Below, one piece after another: positions 22,701 to 35,213 of a DNA stretch of 64,000 bases (positions are counted from its first letter, which is position 1; the number at the start of each line of letters is the position of its first letter). This DNA comes from Hypomesus transpacificus (taxonomy: Eukaryota > Chordata > Actinopteri > Osmeriformes > Osmeridae), in NCBI RefSeq assembly GCF_021917145.1, contig NC_061068.1, positions 11,123,710 through 11,187,709 on the forward strand, read 5' to 3'. A program made the translations under genes and the position numbers. Under the pieces are notes generated by a model. It was not told where the DNA came from and did not search any database. It was given only the letters and a program-made list of their open reading frames with translations.

Positions 22701-24629
22701 CACATTGTGAACAACCAAAAAATAAGTGCCAAAGGGAAAAACCATAAGAATATGTAGTTAAGCAAGGTACAATTTAAACAACATGAATCTGTAAGTGCAA
22801 GTTTACCTGTAGAAAAACAATCAACAGTAAAATAAAATAAAAATATAAGATTAACTAAAATAGAATACAACAGTTTAAATCAGCTACCACTAACCAACAA
22901 GAGCAACAAGTCTCTAAGCAAGAGTCATTGTGATCCTTGAGGAAACTAGCATTGTGTTCAGCAACCCATTCCTAAGTATAGTTCTACTCCCTGAACTTTC
23001 AGCATATTATTCCCTACTTCTCATGGGTCATAGACAAGGTGCTTGTACAGTGCCAAGCAAAACGTGAGAACTTCATATTGACAAATGTCAATAATAGAGC
23101 TGTTAGTTATCTAAGATAAAAGACAAAACAATATGAAACATATACTGTCTACCACTGTCTGGTGCATACTGAAGCCCTCGTAAAAGGGCTAGGCAAATAC
23201 ATTTGATTTGAATATACTTTAGGGTTTGTTCCAAATGATTAGCTTTCTCTGCTTTAAGGGTTCAGACAGACACAAGCTACTCCAGACAGCTGTCCTGGCA
23301 GAGGAGCTGTGAGTCAGGGGAGGAGCGTCCAGCTCAGCCTCGTCATGACAACACAGACGTGAGCTCCAGACAAGAGACCCCGGTCCTCTCCTCCCATCAG
23401 AGATGGCATCAACCAAACAGGAGACAGGGCATTTTGGAGGAGGAGTCAAAAACAGCTCAAGGCCTATCAGAATCGAGCTCATGGGCGGACAGTCCATCCT
23501 CGACTACGGTGAGAACCATGTTTTATGAATGTGTGCAGACTGTCAATGTTAAAACAGGAGGGAGTCAGAAAATTGTGTTGTGTCCTTGGGCAAGGCACTT
23601 CACCATACTTGCCCCGGGGGAATGTCCCTGTACTCACTGTAAGTCGCTCTGGATAAGAGCGTCGGCTAAATTACTAAATGTAAATGTAAACAGAGCTCAG
23701 GTTTGCCTATCATGTGATGTTGTTCACTGTTAGGCACAATCAAACTCAATTGTTGTCCGATGATGATGTGAGGAATTCCCACCTAACTGATTGAACTCAT
23801 TCCCACTTTAATCAAATTGTTACAAATGTATTATGTATATTTAGAACCATTTGGTTTCAGTTGAATAAGTTAAACCAATACATGTAAATTAGTCACATAA
23901 TCAAATTAGGGTGTGAAAAGAGCCTTTTGGAATGCAGGTGAGAGAAATTGTACTCAACAGTAGCTTTATTTACCCTGTTATTGGCTGGTTGGACATTTCT
24001 TCCACTTGTCCAACACTCCACATTAAGTCTTCACAAGTGCATTTGGGATCTTCCTAAAGTGCCTGATCGATGGGAAGCATGAGGAGATTGTCACTATTGT
24101 CTGTCCTTCCCTCTTCCAGAAGCCTCTGATACTGAGGGTGCCTCAGCGTGAAAGCTTCAGCTCTCTAAGTGACATCATGAGAAGACTGCAGCCTCGACAG
24201 AGCTCCTCAGGGCTCATGACCAGGGTGTCCAAGAGCACGGTGTCAGAGCTCAGCCGCTCCATGATGGATCTGCGATCGGAGAACACTGACACAAGTCTGC
24301 AGAGGGACCCCACAGCACCAAAATTACAAGCCAATGTAAGCAAGAGGGTTTCTCTGTGTCTTTGCGTGTGTGGGTGCGACTGCGTATCTTCCTGGCCCAC
24401 TAATGTCACTGATATCTTTCTCTCTTTGCGGCAGTACTTTGATCCTTTCCGAGTGACCCCAGCCCTCGCCCTGATGAAGAAGAGGAACGATGACCTCAAA
24501 GCTGTGATGCTTCGACAACCCAAGACGTTCCTGCCCCCCTCCAGACCTCGGAGCAGCAGCTTTGGACTGCAGATGGACTGGAGAAGGCCACAAACTGACA
24601 GGGACCGAGGGAGGGAGGAGACCAAGTGA
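19739..24629 (+). CDS. fam83e: FAM83 family protein (DUF1669), FAM83E-like, complete, 9 exons
   Basis: Exons 19739-20221, 20406-20552, 21003-21127, 21398-21564, 21726-21981, 22455-22514, 23259-23508, 24120-24335, 24435-24629 keep one frame, giving 632 aa. The N-terminal ~300 residues are the DUF1669 pseudo-phospholipase-D domain: FLSPEEVNQI, LGWPERMSWVGV, GVPVYLILNQ, and the PLD-like motif where the usual HxK histidine is Glu233 (EMK...D242, then G249-S250). A catalytic role is therefore unlikely. FAM83 proteins anchor casein kinase 1 isoforms through DUF1669; the known F-x-x-x-F contact is present as F276-DQE-F280. The C-terminal half is Ser/Arg-rich and low complexity, ending in a conserved-looking block (YFDPFRVTPALALMKKR). 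It is longer than human FAM83E (about 480 aa). The E assignment relies on similarity and on emp3 being its neighbour, since both human genes lie at 19q13.33. The family call is firm; the subtype is moderate. Confidence 0.83.
22591..22817. repeat. Interspersed repeat, copy 2 (fam83 intron 6)
   Basis: Closely matches 6400-6647 from TTTAGCAGACGCTTTTATCC through AACAACCAAAAAATAAGTGC to ACCTGTAGAAAA, in the same orientation. Small indels separate the copies. Family unnamed. Confidence 0.75.
23571..23692 (+). mobile_element. SINE fragment (3' part), plus strand
   Basis: Contains GTCCTTGGGCAAGGCACTTC, then AATGTCCCTGTACTCACTGT and GTCGCTCTGGATAAGAGCGT, ending in the ATTACTAAATGTAAATGTAA tail. It lacks the tRNA-like head seen at 7520-7713. 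Located in fam83 intron 7. Confidence 0.8.
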
Positions 24630-25539
24630 CGCCAGGACCTTAACCCCTCTCAGATGTGGAGTCAGTGGAGAGAATGTGGCAGACCACGGCAGCTGCTGGA
24701 GGACAGGCTCCACAGAATACAGCCCCATCTGCTGGATGTGCTTTGACTGTACTGTTCTCACTGCACCTTGTATTGCTGAGTAATAAAAGGTTTCTACTAC
24801 CTCTGCTGAAGTTGACCATAAAAAAAAAAAACATGAAGTCTGTTTTATGTGTGAGTGAAGATTCTTAAAAGTTTTTTAAAAGATAGGAAAATATCTACTG
24901 ATCAATCCCACGTGTGTTATAAGTCTGTGGTGAAGTATTTACAGTGTGATTTATTGTGACAAAGGGCTTTGCAATCTCTTTAAAATTCCATTTATATTTT
25001 CAATTGGATTTTGAATATCATATACTGTAATGTAATAGTCTAGTATAGCTAAAGAGCTAATCCTGTCAGCTACGTTGCTTTACTGACAAGCCAAAACATT
25101 ACTTTTGTGACTTTTCCCCAGAAAATTGTGTATGGAAAATATGTTGGTTTAGTAAGCAGGACTCCCTCTAAAAGGGGAGATTAACTCCTGCTTGTGTGAT
25201 AACAGGCTCTATGTACAACACACTTTTTTTATCAATAAAAAAAATGCAATGTGCTTATTGGAGTTGCCTACTGTTAATTAAACAAATATAATCACATCAG
25301 AATTTAAGAGACATTATGCTATTTTCATATCAGCCACTAGATGGAAGCAAGTACTTTTTCTGGCTACGGAATCTAGAACCTAGAAGAAGACTACCATGTT
25401 ACACGTGTGTGGGCTGTGACGCCAAATGAAGCTAGCGAGACTCACGGCTAAAGACAGTTGTTACAAATACATTTAGCGAACTTTATCTTAGTGGTTATTT
25501 TACTCAATAAACAACTGCTATCACACAACCGCCATCAAG
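24630..25539. other. fam83 3' UTR and utp3 promoter region
   Basis: After the fam83 stop comes a 3' UTR with an AATAAA at 24782. The remainder to the utp3 ATG is short (under 800 bases), so the utp3 promoter must lie here. No gene is seen. The sequence just before the ATG reads CACACAACCGCCATCAAG. Confidence 0.5.
24782..24787 (+). terminator. Polyadenylation signal AATAAA of fam83
   Basis: Canonical hexamer about 153 bases after the fam83 stop codon, followed by AT-rich sequence with a poly(A)-like tract at about 24821. Confidence 0.7.
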
Positions 25540-28500
25540 ATGGTTCGTGCTCAAAGGTGAGTACATTCATGTATCAGTAATTGCTGGTGGTATAGGTAGC
25601 TAACAATGTTGTCAACTAGCTGTAGTACTGTAACCTGAAGTTCCAGATGTTTTGTTATCTTATAGCTAAATTGTGACTTTCTCCTCTATGCTACATAGAA
25701 CAAAACGATTTAAATTGCCCCAAAAGACGGAGCAGTATGATGAAGATGACCCTGAAGCATACAAGGCTATGCCTGTCCCAGACAAGGTATCTAGCCTACA
25801 TTACAATGCTTGCATCACTCTGCCTCATTCGACTGTCGCTTATTTGGCAGCTGTGATAAATGTAGTCGTCACGTTGAATCAGATTGGAATAAAACCGCTT
25901 CTCTTTTTCTCACCAGAAATCATCCAAGTACACAAAAGACAAGATTGATGAGTTCCACGATGAGAAAATATCAGTAAGTCTGCGTACACACTCTCCTTTT
26001 CAGAATTCTTCTTATCGAGGCACCATTAGTTATCTGCGCCAGTAGGTCTAAACGAGGCATGGCTTTTAGTAAAAGATGGGACGCTTGTGTGTTGCAGAAA
26101 CTCCTGGCACGTGGGGTAAAGATGGACAGCGACGAGGATAACATTGACGAAGAGGTGAGTCACACTATATTCCCTATGTTGACTTGACTCTACAATCGGA
26201 TGTACAGTCTCATAAAAACCCTGTGATTTTCCATCCCAGAGAGAGAGGGAACCAAGACTCTCTTAATATCAACAAATATTGGGTTTGACTTTTCTTCCTG
26301 TAGGAGGAAGTGATGGCCCTGGACATCTCTGAGTCTGAGGAGGAGGAACAAGAGGAAGAGGATGATATGGAGAGTGATCTCGAGGGAAAGAAGCATGATG
26401 GTAAACAAACTGTCTGTCAGTAATTCGGTGTCTTTTGATGTTGTGGATGTCCCACATTGACCTAGCATGTGGGCATGTGTCTTCTCTGACCTAGATCTCC
26501 CAAACGAACAGGCCTGGGGAAACAGGAAGAAGATGTTCTATGACTCTGACTATGTGGCTGCCAGTAAGTAGTACTATGTCAGCGGTATATGATAATAACT
26601 CACAGATCACAACAGGCTATTGCACAAATGCAACCTTACTTGGAAGATGCTTTTCTTCGGGGCTGTGCTTAAGATATAACCACATTTGTGTCACGGTAGA
26701 GGGGAAGACTCAGGAGCAGGTGGAGGCTGAAGATGCGGAGGAGGAGGAAGAAGCAAAGAACATTCAGAAACGTTTGGCTGCCAACCTCAGTGAGGAGGAC
26801 TATGACCTGAACCTCCTTCAGGTATTCACCGTTTACTGTAATTGTAGCCTAGTTGGGCTGTCTCCTGCAAGACAGTGTTTTTGCACAAGGCAAACGATAT
26901 TGGCCCTGGAATCCTTTGGCTACTATGTTTTGCGTGGTTGTGTAGGAGTTTGCTGTGGAGGAGAAGGAGTTGGAGCAGAGTGTGGACAAGGAGAGGATTG
27001 TGAAAGACCTGAAGCAGATGTCCCAGAAGGAGAAGATGAAACTGCTGAAGAAGGAATCACCCGAATTTTTGGAACTCATCCAGGATTTCAAAGCTAAGGT
27101 AAAACAACTCCAAATGAGGCAGAATAGCTCATGAACTCCTGATGTAACTATTGGGAAATGTTGGAGTACTCGAAAAAGTAACCTATGTGATTGTGACAAT
27201 CATCTGAAGTACGTGGAGAGCTGAGTGGATTCATCTGGTGAATGGGCACAGTTCCACGCATCCCCTTAGAGTTCTGCTACTGCTTCAGGGAAAGGTCAAG
27301 AGTTTCACTTGGGACAGGGCCACTCAGCATGTAAATGTGCTGTGTATGTGTGTGTGTTGCAGTTATCAGAGTTGAAGGAGGAACTGCAGCCTCTCCTGGA
27401 GATGGTCAAAGATGGACACATCCCAGCAGGAAAGGTGGGACCCTCTCCATTGCACTCAGCTTCCATTCTGCCCGCTAAATCAACTATTCTCCAAAATTGA
27501 CTCTCTGTAGCAGCTCATTTATTTTGAACTCATTGTTATCTTCTCTTAAAGGGTGCCAACTACATCAAGACCAAGCAGCAGCTCTATTTAAAGTAAGGTT
27601 GAATCCTAAGACAAGCATAGTGTGTAGACCTTCTCATCAGTCTGGATTGTTGACTTAAAAATTGACTTTTCCTTTCCTCTCCTCAGTTACTGCACAAACA
27701 TCAGTTTCTACCTGGTCCTGAAAGCAAAGAGAATTCCTGCACACAACCACCCGGTGATTGAGAGATTGGTGACGTACAGAAACGTGAGTCCACCTTCGCT
27801 TCCAGGTCATGCACCGCTCTGAATATGTGATCCAGGTCTGGAGCCGCGACTCCCGCTGTCCTCCTCAAGCCCAGTTACCAACAAGCGTTTGGGCTATCCG
27901 TCCTGCTGTGGTAGTGACCTAGGGGTGTTTTTTTGTCCGACCTCCTCCAGCTGATCAACGATCTGGGCGCTGCTGACGCCCGCCTGGCTCCCCAGCTCCG
28001 CCTGCTGCTGGCTAGACACCAGAAGGAGAAGCCTGCTAGAAAACCAACGAGCGGCAAGGACACAGAGCAGACCAAGGTAGGAACTGTAACAGGCACGGTG
28101 AGCCGGTCTAGAGTGACGACGCAGTAAGCCAGTGAGTATGGCATATCTGGGTATGGGAAAAGTAATTACATAACCCATTACATAAACAAATCGACGTGTT
28201 ACTCCCCATGGGCACGTTAGCCCTGACTGCGTGTGTGTCTTGTGTTGACGTTTGGCAGGTGCCTGAAGAGGCTGGCCCCGAGGCGTCAGAGGAATCGGAC
28301 TCTGACCTGGATGAAGAGGCGGCGCTGCTCTTCTACAGAGGGGTGGAGCTGAAGCTGAAGCTCAAGAGGAAGGGCAAGGACCAGCAGGTGGAGGAGAGGT
28401 GAGCGGAGCGTGTTTATCATTCATCCACAGGTGATGCCGGACCCCTGGCTCCGTTGATTCCCTGTGTTTTGTTCTCCCGCTCAAAACAAGGCCAGGAGAA

Positions 28501-29383
28501 AGAAAACAGGGAAAAGGGCACATTTGCGATATGCTGCGACCACGTACGCAGTTGTTGAGGACCGACCAGCTGTGACTGCTGGTCGCAGCTGCAGCTTGAG
28601 GAGGAGTTTGAGATTAAGTCCCTCCCCCTCCCTCTGTTTTCTCATTGCAGATTGGAGGAAGGTGAAGAAGAGGTGGAGGCAGATGCAGATGCAAAAAGAG
28701 GAATTACCTATCAGGTGAGGTGTCTGTGACGAGGGGTTTCATACACAAGAATGAAGGCGGCATCTGTCATTTATTGGTAATCATATATATTTAATGGCAG
28801 GGTTGCTCATGTACAGCATTCATTTATTCACGCAGCTGACATTTCCATAATACAACCGGTGTGTTACCACGATAACTTGCGCTAACGGAACAAGGACTTT
28901 CTCTTAATACATTATTGTGATCTGTGCACTATATTTCTCTTCAGCGCATCAGATTTGTCTCATGTGTGCCGTGTCAAGAGTATTATCCCATCTGGAACCA
29001 TTAGTCTGATTGTGTCATCTACCAATTCCACAGATGGCTAAGAACAAAGGGCTTACGCCAAAGAGGAGAAAGATCGACCGCAATCCCAGAGTCAAACACA
29101 GAGAGAAGTTCAGGAGAGCCAAGATCCGCAGAAAGGGACAGGTTTGTACCAAGCCTGAAAACAGGATACTACATCATTGCACCGATCGACCGCCGAGTGG
29201 AGAACCTGCACCATATAATAAATACTAAATGGATTGCTGGGAGTTCCAATCCTTGCAACGGAAACCTTAATCAAACACATTTTCTTTTTCCAGGTCCGTG
29301 AAGTCCGTCGGGAGGAGCACAGATACAGCGGAGAGTTGTCTGGTATTCGTGCTGGAGTTAAGAAAAGTATCAAACTCAAGTAG
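25540..29383 (+). CDS. utp3: UTP3/SAS10, small-subunit processome component, complete, 16 exons
   Basis: Nucleolar protein of the SSU processome, needed for early 18S rRNA processing. Exons: 25540-25556, 25699-25786, 25917-25973, 26098-26154, 26304-26400, 26495-26563, 26700-26821, 26946-27098, 27363-27434, 27552-27592, 27687-27783, 27951-28076, 28259-28398, 28651-28714, 29034-29141, 29294-29383. All phases agree, giving 465 aa (human about 479). Features in order: a basic N-terminus; an acidic region (DSDEDNIDEEEEVMALDISE); WGNRKKMFYDSDY; a second acidic stretch; the Sas10/Utp3/C1D domain from about LKQMSQKEKMKLLKKESPEF through LNYCTNISFYLVLKAKR; and the highly basic Sas10 C-terminal domain ITYQMAKNKGLTPKRRKIDR to GIRAGVKKSIKLK. 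The many acidic and basic blocks are typical of this family. Human UTP3 is intronless as I recall, so this exon-rich structure is notable. The gene runs convergently into ppcs. Confidence 0.97.
28533..28589. other. Hairpin-forming segment in utp3 intron 13
   Basis: GCTGCGACCA (28533-28542) is the exact reverse complement of TGGTCGCAGC (28580-28589), with a 37-base loop. An alternative stem, GACCAGC with GCTGGTC, uses the loop and right arm. It could be a small MITE-like relic or a structured intronic RNA; no C/D or H/ACA box was convincing. Confidence 0.4.
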
Positions 29384-29584
29384 CCAAGCCCTTCTAATGG
29401 ACGGTACATTCCTGACTGTATGTTACCAAGGACTGGTGTCGCTTAGAAGCTGTCTTTTAACAACTGTAGCAACCAAAGTGGATATTTATAGTTGAGGATT
29501 ATGGTGTGGTAGGTTCAGTACTATTAAGATTGTATCTTTCACAGACACTGCTTTGGACAGGTCAAAGTATCCATGTCACTTTTT

Positions 29585-29590
29585 AATAAA
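29585..29590 (+). terminator. Polyadenylation signal AATAAA of utp3
   Basis: TTTTTAATAAAACTC about 200 bases after the utp3 stop; 445 bases remain before the ppcs stop codon on the other strand. Confidence 0.7.
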
Positions 29591-30034
29591 ACTCAAGATG
29601 CTTAATGATTGGCTGGGACTGGAGGTCTATATGTATCAATTCAAATCAGCACTTGGCAAACACTGAGTTATCATTACAAGCCAGGAATCTTTTCTATGGG
29701 TTGTTACATGATCATTGTAGAATTTCCCCCTAAACCCACATGCATGAACGCAGACAAATGAACCGTACTACACTAGCAAGCCACTGAGCCTTTACATTCT
29801 TACGTTTTCTTCATCGTCCCAGCTCGTGTCTGTGTTGATGGAGTCTTAGTTAAGGCTTGGTTCGTCATACTACACTGCATTTTTGCTTGATGTCATTGGT
29901 AAATATTTTACATTACTAAAATGTGGCTACAACAGTCCAATCACCCTCTCCCACCACACAACCATTTGAGATTAAACTTTACAGTCCCTCCAGACAAAAT
30001 GTAAGGGGGCATTCTCAGTATGAAAAGAAACCCA

Positions 30035-31347
30035 TCAACCTTTCTGGTTGATGAACCGGCCGTGTGCTGTGGTCAAGTTGCTGACGATCATCTCCTCGAT
30101 CTCCACCTCCTGGCTCACGTCTTCATCAGACAGCACCAGCTCGGCCTGGGTGTCCTGGGTCACCACCACCACGTAGCCCCGCCTGGTGTCCAGAACATTG
30201 GCCACCACAGCCTGGTGCCGGTAGAGGTCCAGGGCCCGTCTAGCCCGGTCCAGCAGGATGGACGGGTCCGTCTCCAGTTTAAAGGAAGTCACAAATGCCT
30301 GTGGAGCCCAGTCCTTCACCAGAGGAGACAGCATTTTGGGCACCATCTTCATACTGATCTATTGGGAGAGATACTGTGTTAAGATGGCCATTCCTCACTA
30401 CATTTGAGTAAACTTGATTCATACATTGGCCACTGGATTTAGTTTCCCATGTTGTAAGGGTTGTGCTTGGTTAGGGTTAGAATGCGGAGTCAGGGAGGGG
30501 AAGCAACTGAGGACTGCTCTATACTATTGAAAACAGAATGGCGAAAACAGTGTGTGAATAGGCACTGACGAACAGCAGGGGAGGGCACGTGTAACCCTCC
30601 GCAGCACGTGAAGGGGTTCCTCACCTGGAGAGGCCCATTGGAAGACTGGATCTTATGTTCCGGCATCTCCGACGCTGGGATGTAGAAGTCGGACACGGCT
30701 GCAGCCAAATAAAACATGGCCTTGGAGCCTACAAACAAACAAAGAGCACATGCTTAACTCCCACAACACATGACACTGCACCCTCATATAACCTGACCCA
30801 TGCTGCCCTTGGTGGTGGTACCTATGGTACTGAGAGCCTGAGCAGCAGCTTTGAGGAGGTGCAGGTACTCAGACAGAGTGCTGAACTCGATGGGCAGAAG
30901 AAGCCCTGCCTCCTTCACTGCCTGGTAGCGCTTCAAGACTTTGGCGATATTGGGGAGAGCCTGCTGGTCGACCGTCACCTGCCCACCCGAGTCAGAGCCG
31001 CTCTCTAACTGCAGGGAGTCCAGCAGGTTGACTCCTGCGTAGAGGCGTGTGTAGGGATACAGGGAGCGGTGTCTGTGCAAGAAGATCACAGCGTAGCCAG
31101 AGTCCAGGAAGTACTCTGCGGACGAGGCCCCACGCCGACCGCTGCTGAAGTTGTCCAGGAAACGAACTGTGCGAGACTCCAGGGGAACCTTGGTGCCCCC
31201 CGAGGTGATCAGTACCACCCGCCGCCCCGCCGCCCCGTGCTGCGCAGCAAACGCACCCATCTGCCCTTTGACCTCCTCCACATGGGAGGGAACAGCAAAC
31301 TCGACTGCCAGCTTCCCTTCTGCATTTGGGGTTGTGGGGTCTGCCAT
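30035..31347 (-). CDS. ppcs: Phosphopantothenoylcysteine synthetase, complete, 3 coding exons
   Basis: Second enzyme of coenzyme A synthesis: it joins 4'-phosphopantothenate to cysteine with a nucleotide triphosphate (ATP in animals). Exons 31347-30822, 30728-30625, 30358-30035 join in phase to 317 aa (human 311). Motifs in order: [20 protein letters not shown] near the N-terminus (nucleotide-binding loop region), [33 protein letters not shown] at the exon 1 end, [15 protein letters not shown] and [14 protein letters not shown] in exon 2, then [16 protein letters not shown] and SFKLETDP in exon 3. These match vertebrate PPCS closely. The chosen ATG begins [12 protein letters not shown]. The frame stays open upstream, but a CACTAG acceptor-like site lies just before the ATG, so upstream sequence is probably intron or UTR. 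It shares no spacing with utp3 beyond the convergent 3' ends, and the protein is cytosolic. Confidence 0.97.
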
Positions 31348-33239
31348 ACCTAGTGACGCAGTTGAGACATGGGACAATGAATGACTAAATAGGACACACA
31401 CAGCAGGCATGTTGAAATGTACATCATTACAGTCCACTGCTTTGAAACTGGGTGAAAGTGGATAGAGGCAAACTGATACATTCTTAAGAGAGGTCATGAG
31501 TTAATGCGAGTGGCAGTTTGTTTACTCTGCTTACCCTGACGTTCTTGAAGGGAAATATTTTAAGTAACAGCTCACTAGAGCCCTCCATTAAATAGCCTAC
31601 ATTCGTAGATTTCCAGGGTGTCTGGTAAGACGTGTAAAAAAATGACAACTGTAGTTGTCTCTTTGAAAATGGCAAGGGATCATGGTGCTAGAAGACTGGG
31701 TGGGACTCCACTTCTGCCATAGGTTTACCGTATGTTTAATATAATGTGTATGGTCCACTAAATCTATGTCTACAAAACAATACTAATAAGTGTACAAATT
31801 CTTAATGAACTTCTAAAAGCACCGTGTTTCTTACTTCGGAGAGGTTATGCAAGGCTTCAGGTAGGCGAGCTTGTCAAGTTCACCAGCTGATGTTTCAGTA
31901 GCCTGAGTTTTGGACGCAGGGTATTGCCTAAACTAACTGACCCCTCACAGCCGTAGGCCTATTTGACCTTCAGGTTTAATCGGAGCAAGAACAATCGCCA
32001 CCCACCAGGTAACAGCCAGCTGTCCCTGAGTTTCAGAAAACGTTAAATCCCCTTTCACTGAAACATATCTTCCTGTGTCTTACTTTTTCTCCGACTATTT
32101 TATAAATACCAAAAGCTTTATAGTTGGATGTCGCCGCCTAGTGGCATGGAGGCAGTACTCAAAAGACATGCAAAGGTAAAACTGGATCTTGCAAAATGCA
32201 GTGAGATGGAAAAGGAAAATAAAGCATGTTTAAATAAATGTATTTTAGTATTACGTTTACTGTAATTATAACTATTACTATGGTAACTATTCAATTATTA
32301 TTATTACTTTTTTGAAGATTAAGATTAATTAAATAATGTAGTAGCATTATTGTTTGGTGTTAAATAAGTTGTATCAATGTCAGCGGCAACACACATTTTT
32401 CTTTTGACAGAGACATTTTTTAAACACCCATTTCATTATTTATCGAGATGACAACATGGGACTAGTTTCTGTGGTTGCTGGTATCCTCTCGTTTTATGCT
32501 GAAAGTAGTTCCGGCCGTTTTGGTGTGGTTGAAGTCCCGGATGTGGTGCTTTGAAAATTCTTTGGTGAATCGAATCTCCTCACTAAATCGAATCTTTGAT
32601 TTAAATCTCGACTCACTTCTTTTGGTGCACCCCATACAGCATGGCTTGCAGAGAGCTGCCTGTTCCTCTGCTATTCAACTGCCACTCAGCACCTCAATCA
32701 ATGCTGTTAAAAGGGTTACATTGGTTCATATGCAAATGTTTCAAATTAATAATTCTAGGCTGCTAGGCTGCTCTGCCACACACTGTAAACATAAATGTGC
32801 AAAGAATATACACATTCCACTTAATCTAGGTAAATAGGAGCTGAATGAATGTAAACAAATGATACATGTATATAATTGCTAATTAGTTTTAAAATATATT
32901 CTAATAATAACACTATGAATCATATTCAAACTTAATCACATTCTAAACTAAAACTGCAAAAAGCTTTTTTTTCTTCTTTTTTTACGGCCTCATCAAACAT
33001 TAAAAGACTGAGAGAAAGTAGTGATGAGACATCGATTGATTGACACTAGACAGGGTGGCAGTTCAGGTGTTGAAAGTGTGATGTCACGCTGTGGTCTGGG
33101 ATGTTTTCAATGTTGTGACTTGAGCTGCTCCCATAAACTGGTACGATGCCAACGGCAATGATCTGAAAACTACATCGTGAGATGATGATTCAAACATGTG
33201 AGTCATATCAGTAATTCATTACATTCAATTCACCAAAAA
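31348..33239. other. Intergenic region between ppcs 5' end and putative foxj3 5' exon
   Basis: No gene found. A stretch near 32500-32660 (AATCGAATC words, TTTTGGTGCACCCC) resembles fish transposon debris but is not delimited. The ppcs promoter should lie in the first few hundred bases. Confidence 0.4.
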
Positions 33240-33496
33240 GATTCTTTAACGAAACGCACAGCTGTAGTCGGGCATATCGAGAGAAAGGCGAACGGGGAAA
33301 CGCGAAGAACCCGAAGAGGGACGCAACGGGCACACCGGTGTGGGTACAACGGGTCTTACCTTGCTAGGGCAAACGCCAAGAGCATAGCCTACTCACCTAA
33401 GGGACTTTCGTCTGGAAGAAGAGGTGGAAGGGGAGGGGGCAACTATCTAAAAACAGATCTGGACTAAGACAACGACCTGCCATACCCAATATAACT
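33240..33496 (+). promoter_or_regulatory. foxj3: CpG-rich putative first (non-coding) exon and promoter of foxj3
   Basis: CpG-rich compared with its AT-rich surroundings (for example AACGGGGAAACGCGAAGAAC and GGGACGCAACGGGCACACC), purine-rich at the end, and closed by a strong donor, ATAACT|GTAAGT at 33496/33497. The next gene in this direction is foxj3, whose first coding exon starts with an acceptor at 56444. Human FOXJ3 also has a non-coding first exon and a long first intron. The link is inferred; no transcript evidence is available here. Confidence 0.4.
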
Positions 33497-35213
33497 GTAA
33501 GTGTGAGCTCTTACATTAGCTAGCTTTGAACATGGGAATGGAAGTTGAACCGAGGCCCATGAAATGGACGACTTTCATGGGGAAGTGGGCAGCACTGAAG
33601 TTCTGGGGATTTAGTTCACTGCTCAGGCCTTGACAGTTCGCCTTGCTGGGACGGACACGGGGCATATGGGGACATATTCGTAGCTTCTGTAGTCGTCAGC
33701 TCGCTTATTTTAGCTAACAGTTTGTGTTAATGTGGCCTATTATCTATTTAGGCTTGGTCGTAAAACATTTGCTATCTCACCATAGCCATAACTCTTGAAC
33801 TTGACAGCTTGCTTGGTTCCAGTACTGAAAACAGAGGAACTTTGACAGCTAGCTTTCGTAGCATGCTAGCTAGTTAGCTAGCTAGCCTTTTTCGCTGGTT
33901 TGAAAGCTGCTGTCTGTAGATGGCTTTACCCAGCGTATTTTACTAATCTTAATCTTGGCCGTTTATGGATTTGGTTGAGTTCAAATGGTAGCTTTTCATA
34001 CTGTTTACTGCTTGTATTTGAGAAATGTATCTAGTCTGTAACGTGTTTTTCAAAAGATAGCCTAGACCAACGTAAGGTTGTGTCCAGCATGAGTCAGTGG
34101 AGCCCCGTCTGTCTGACTGTCTGCCTGACTGTGCAAGCCTGTGTGTGTCAGATGAGATGGTAAATTTGGTCTGGAACTCTCGACTGTCTTCAGCTGTTGG
34201 AATGTGTTTGGTTGTCTGTCAATTAAACTCGCTCGCTAGCTAATGTTATCAGACATTGCGGTATATTTGCAGAAATAAATGTCAGTGGACATTCATGTCA
34301 AATAATGATAGAAACTATTAGCCACTTTTACAGATGGCAGTGGCACAGTGAGATGTTTGTATAATGAAAGACCATTACTGTGAATAGTCGTGACAGTATC
34401 TGACATTAATTACACATGCAAATGAGACATTTTCATCAGGGAATATTTTTCACACTTATCCATGCCATCACAAAAATATTTGTCTTTTCTGGATCTATTG
34501 GATAGAGATACTACATTTTGATGTGCGGAGGCATGCTGACACCACAACATAATTTGTCTCCTGGTAATCATACTGCACAAGAAAACTGATCCTTGTTTGT
34601 GACAGACTTGGGTTTGGTGTCATATGATGGCCCAGGTATAATTCTATCCATGTTCCATCCAAGTACATCTTAATGTAATATCCTATTTGTAAGGAATGTT
34701 GTTCAGACTTAAGGTTTGTGCACCGTGGTGGTATAGGTTCACAAAGAGATGTATGTCAGAAAGTACAGTACTTACTTTGACCCCCATTGGATTGGCATCT
34801 TCAACAGGCTTGAATCTGGGTCTATTTCCCATCTCTTGAATGACAATTTATCTTTCATCTCAGTCAGAAACAACCACAGGTTAGACCTGGTGAACGTCTA
34901 TTCCAGACATACACTGTGTGGCTCTGCCATCCCCAACCTACTGTAAAAGGTTTATTCTTAGTAGATGAGTTTGATTTATTTTTTGCTCACAAATGATCCT
35001 GCACATTTTCCCTGAAACCCAGTCTGTGTTTCTAAGTACAGTATTTATGTAGTAGGCTAAGCGGTGATTAGACTTTGTCGTCATTACTTTGTGTCTTCTC
35101 TGAATTCTGTCTCTCTGACGGTTCTGAGGACTTCCCCTCGAGGGCTGCAAATCCTCAGGGGTTCCGTCATTCCATCACTTGTTAGGCCGGACAAGACATC
35201 CCTTCAGTTCAAC

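Noticed and set aside
30784-31497. Longer N-terminus for ppcs from an upstream ATG
   Set aside because: The added residues (MTSLKNVSVCLYPL...) do not resemble PPCS, an acceptor-like CACTAG lies just before the chosen ATG, and 317 aa already matches the family length.
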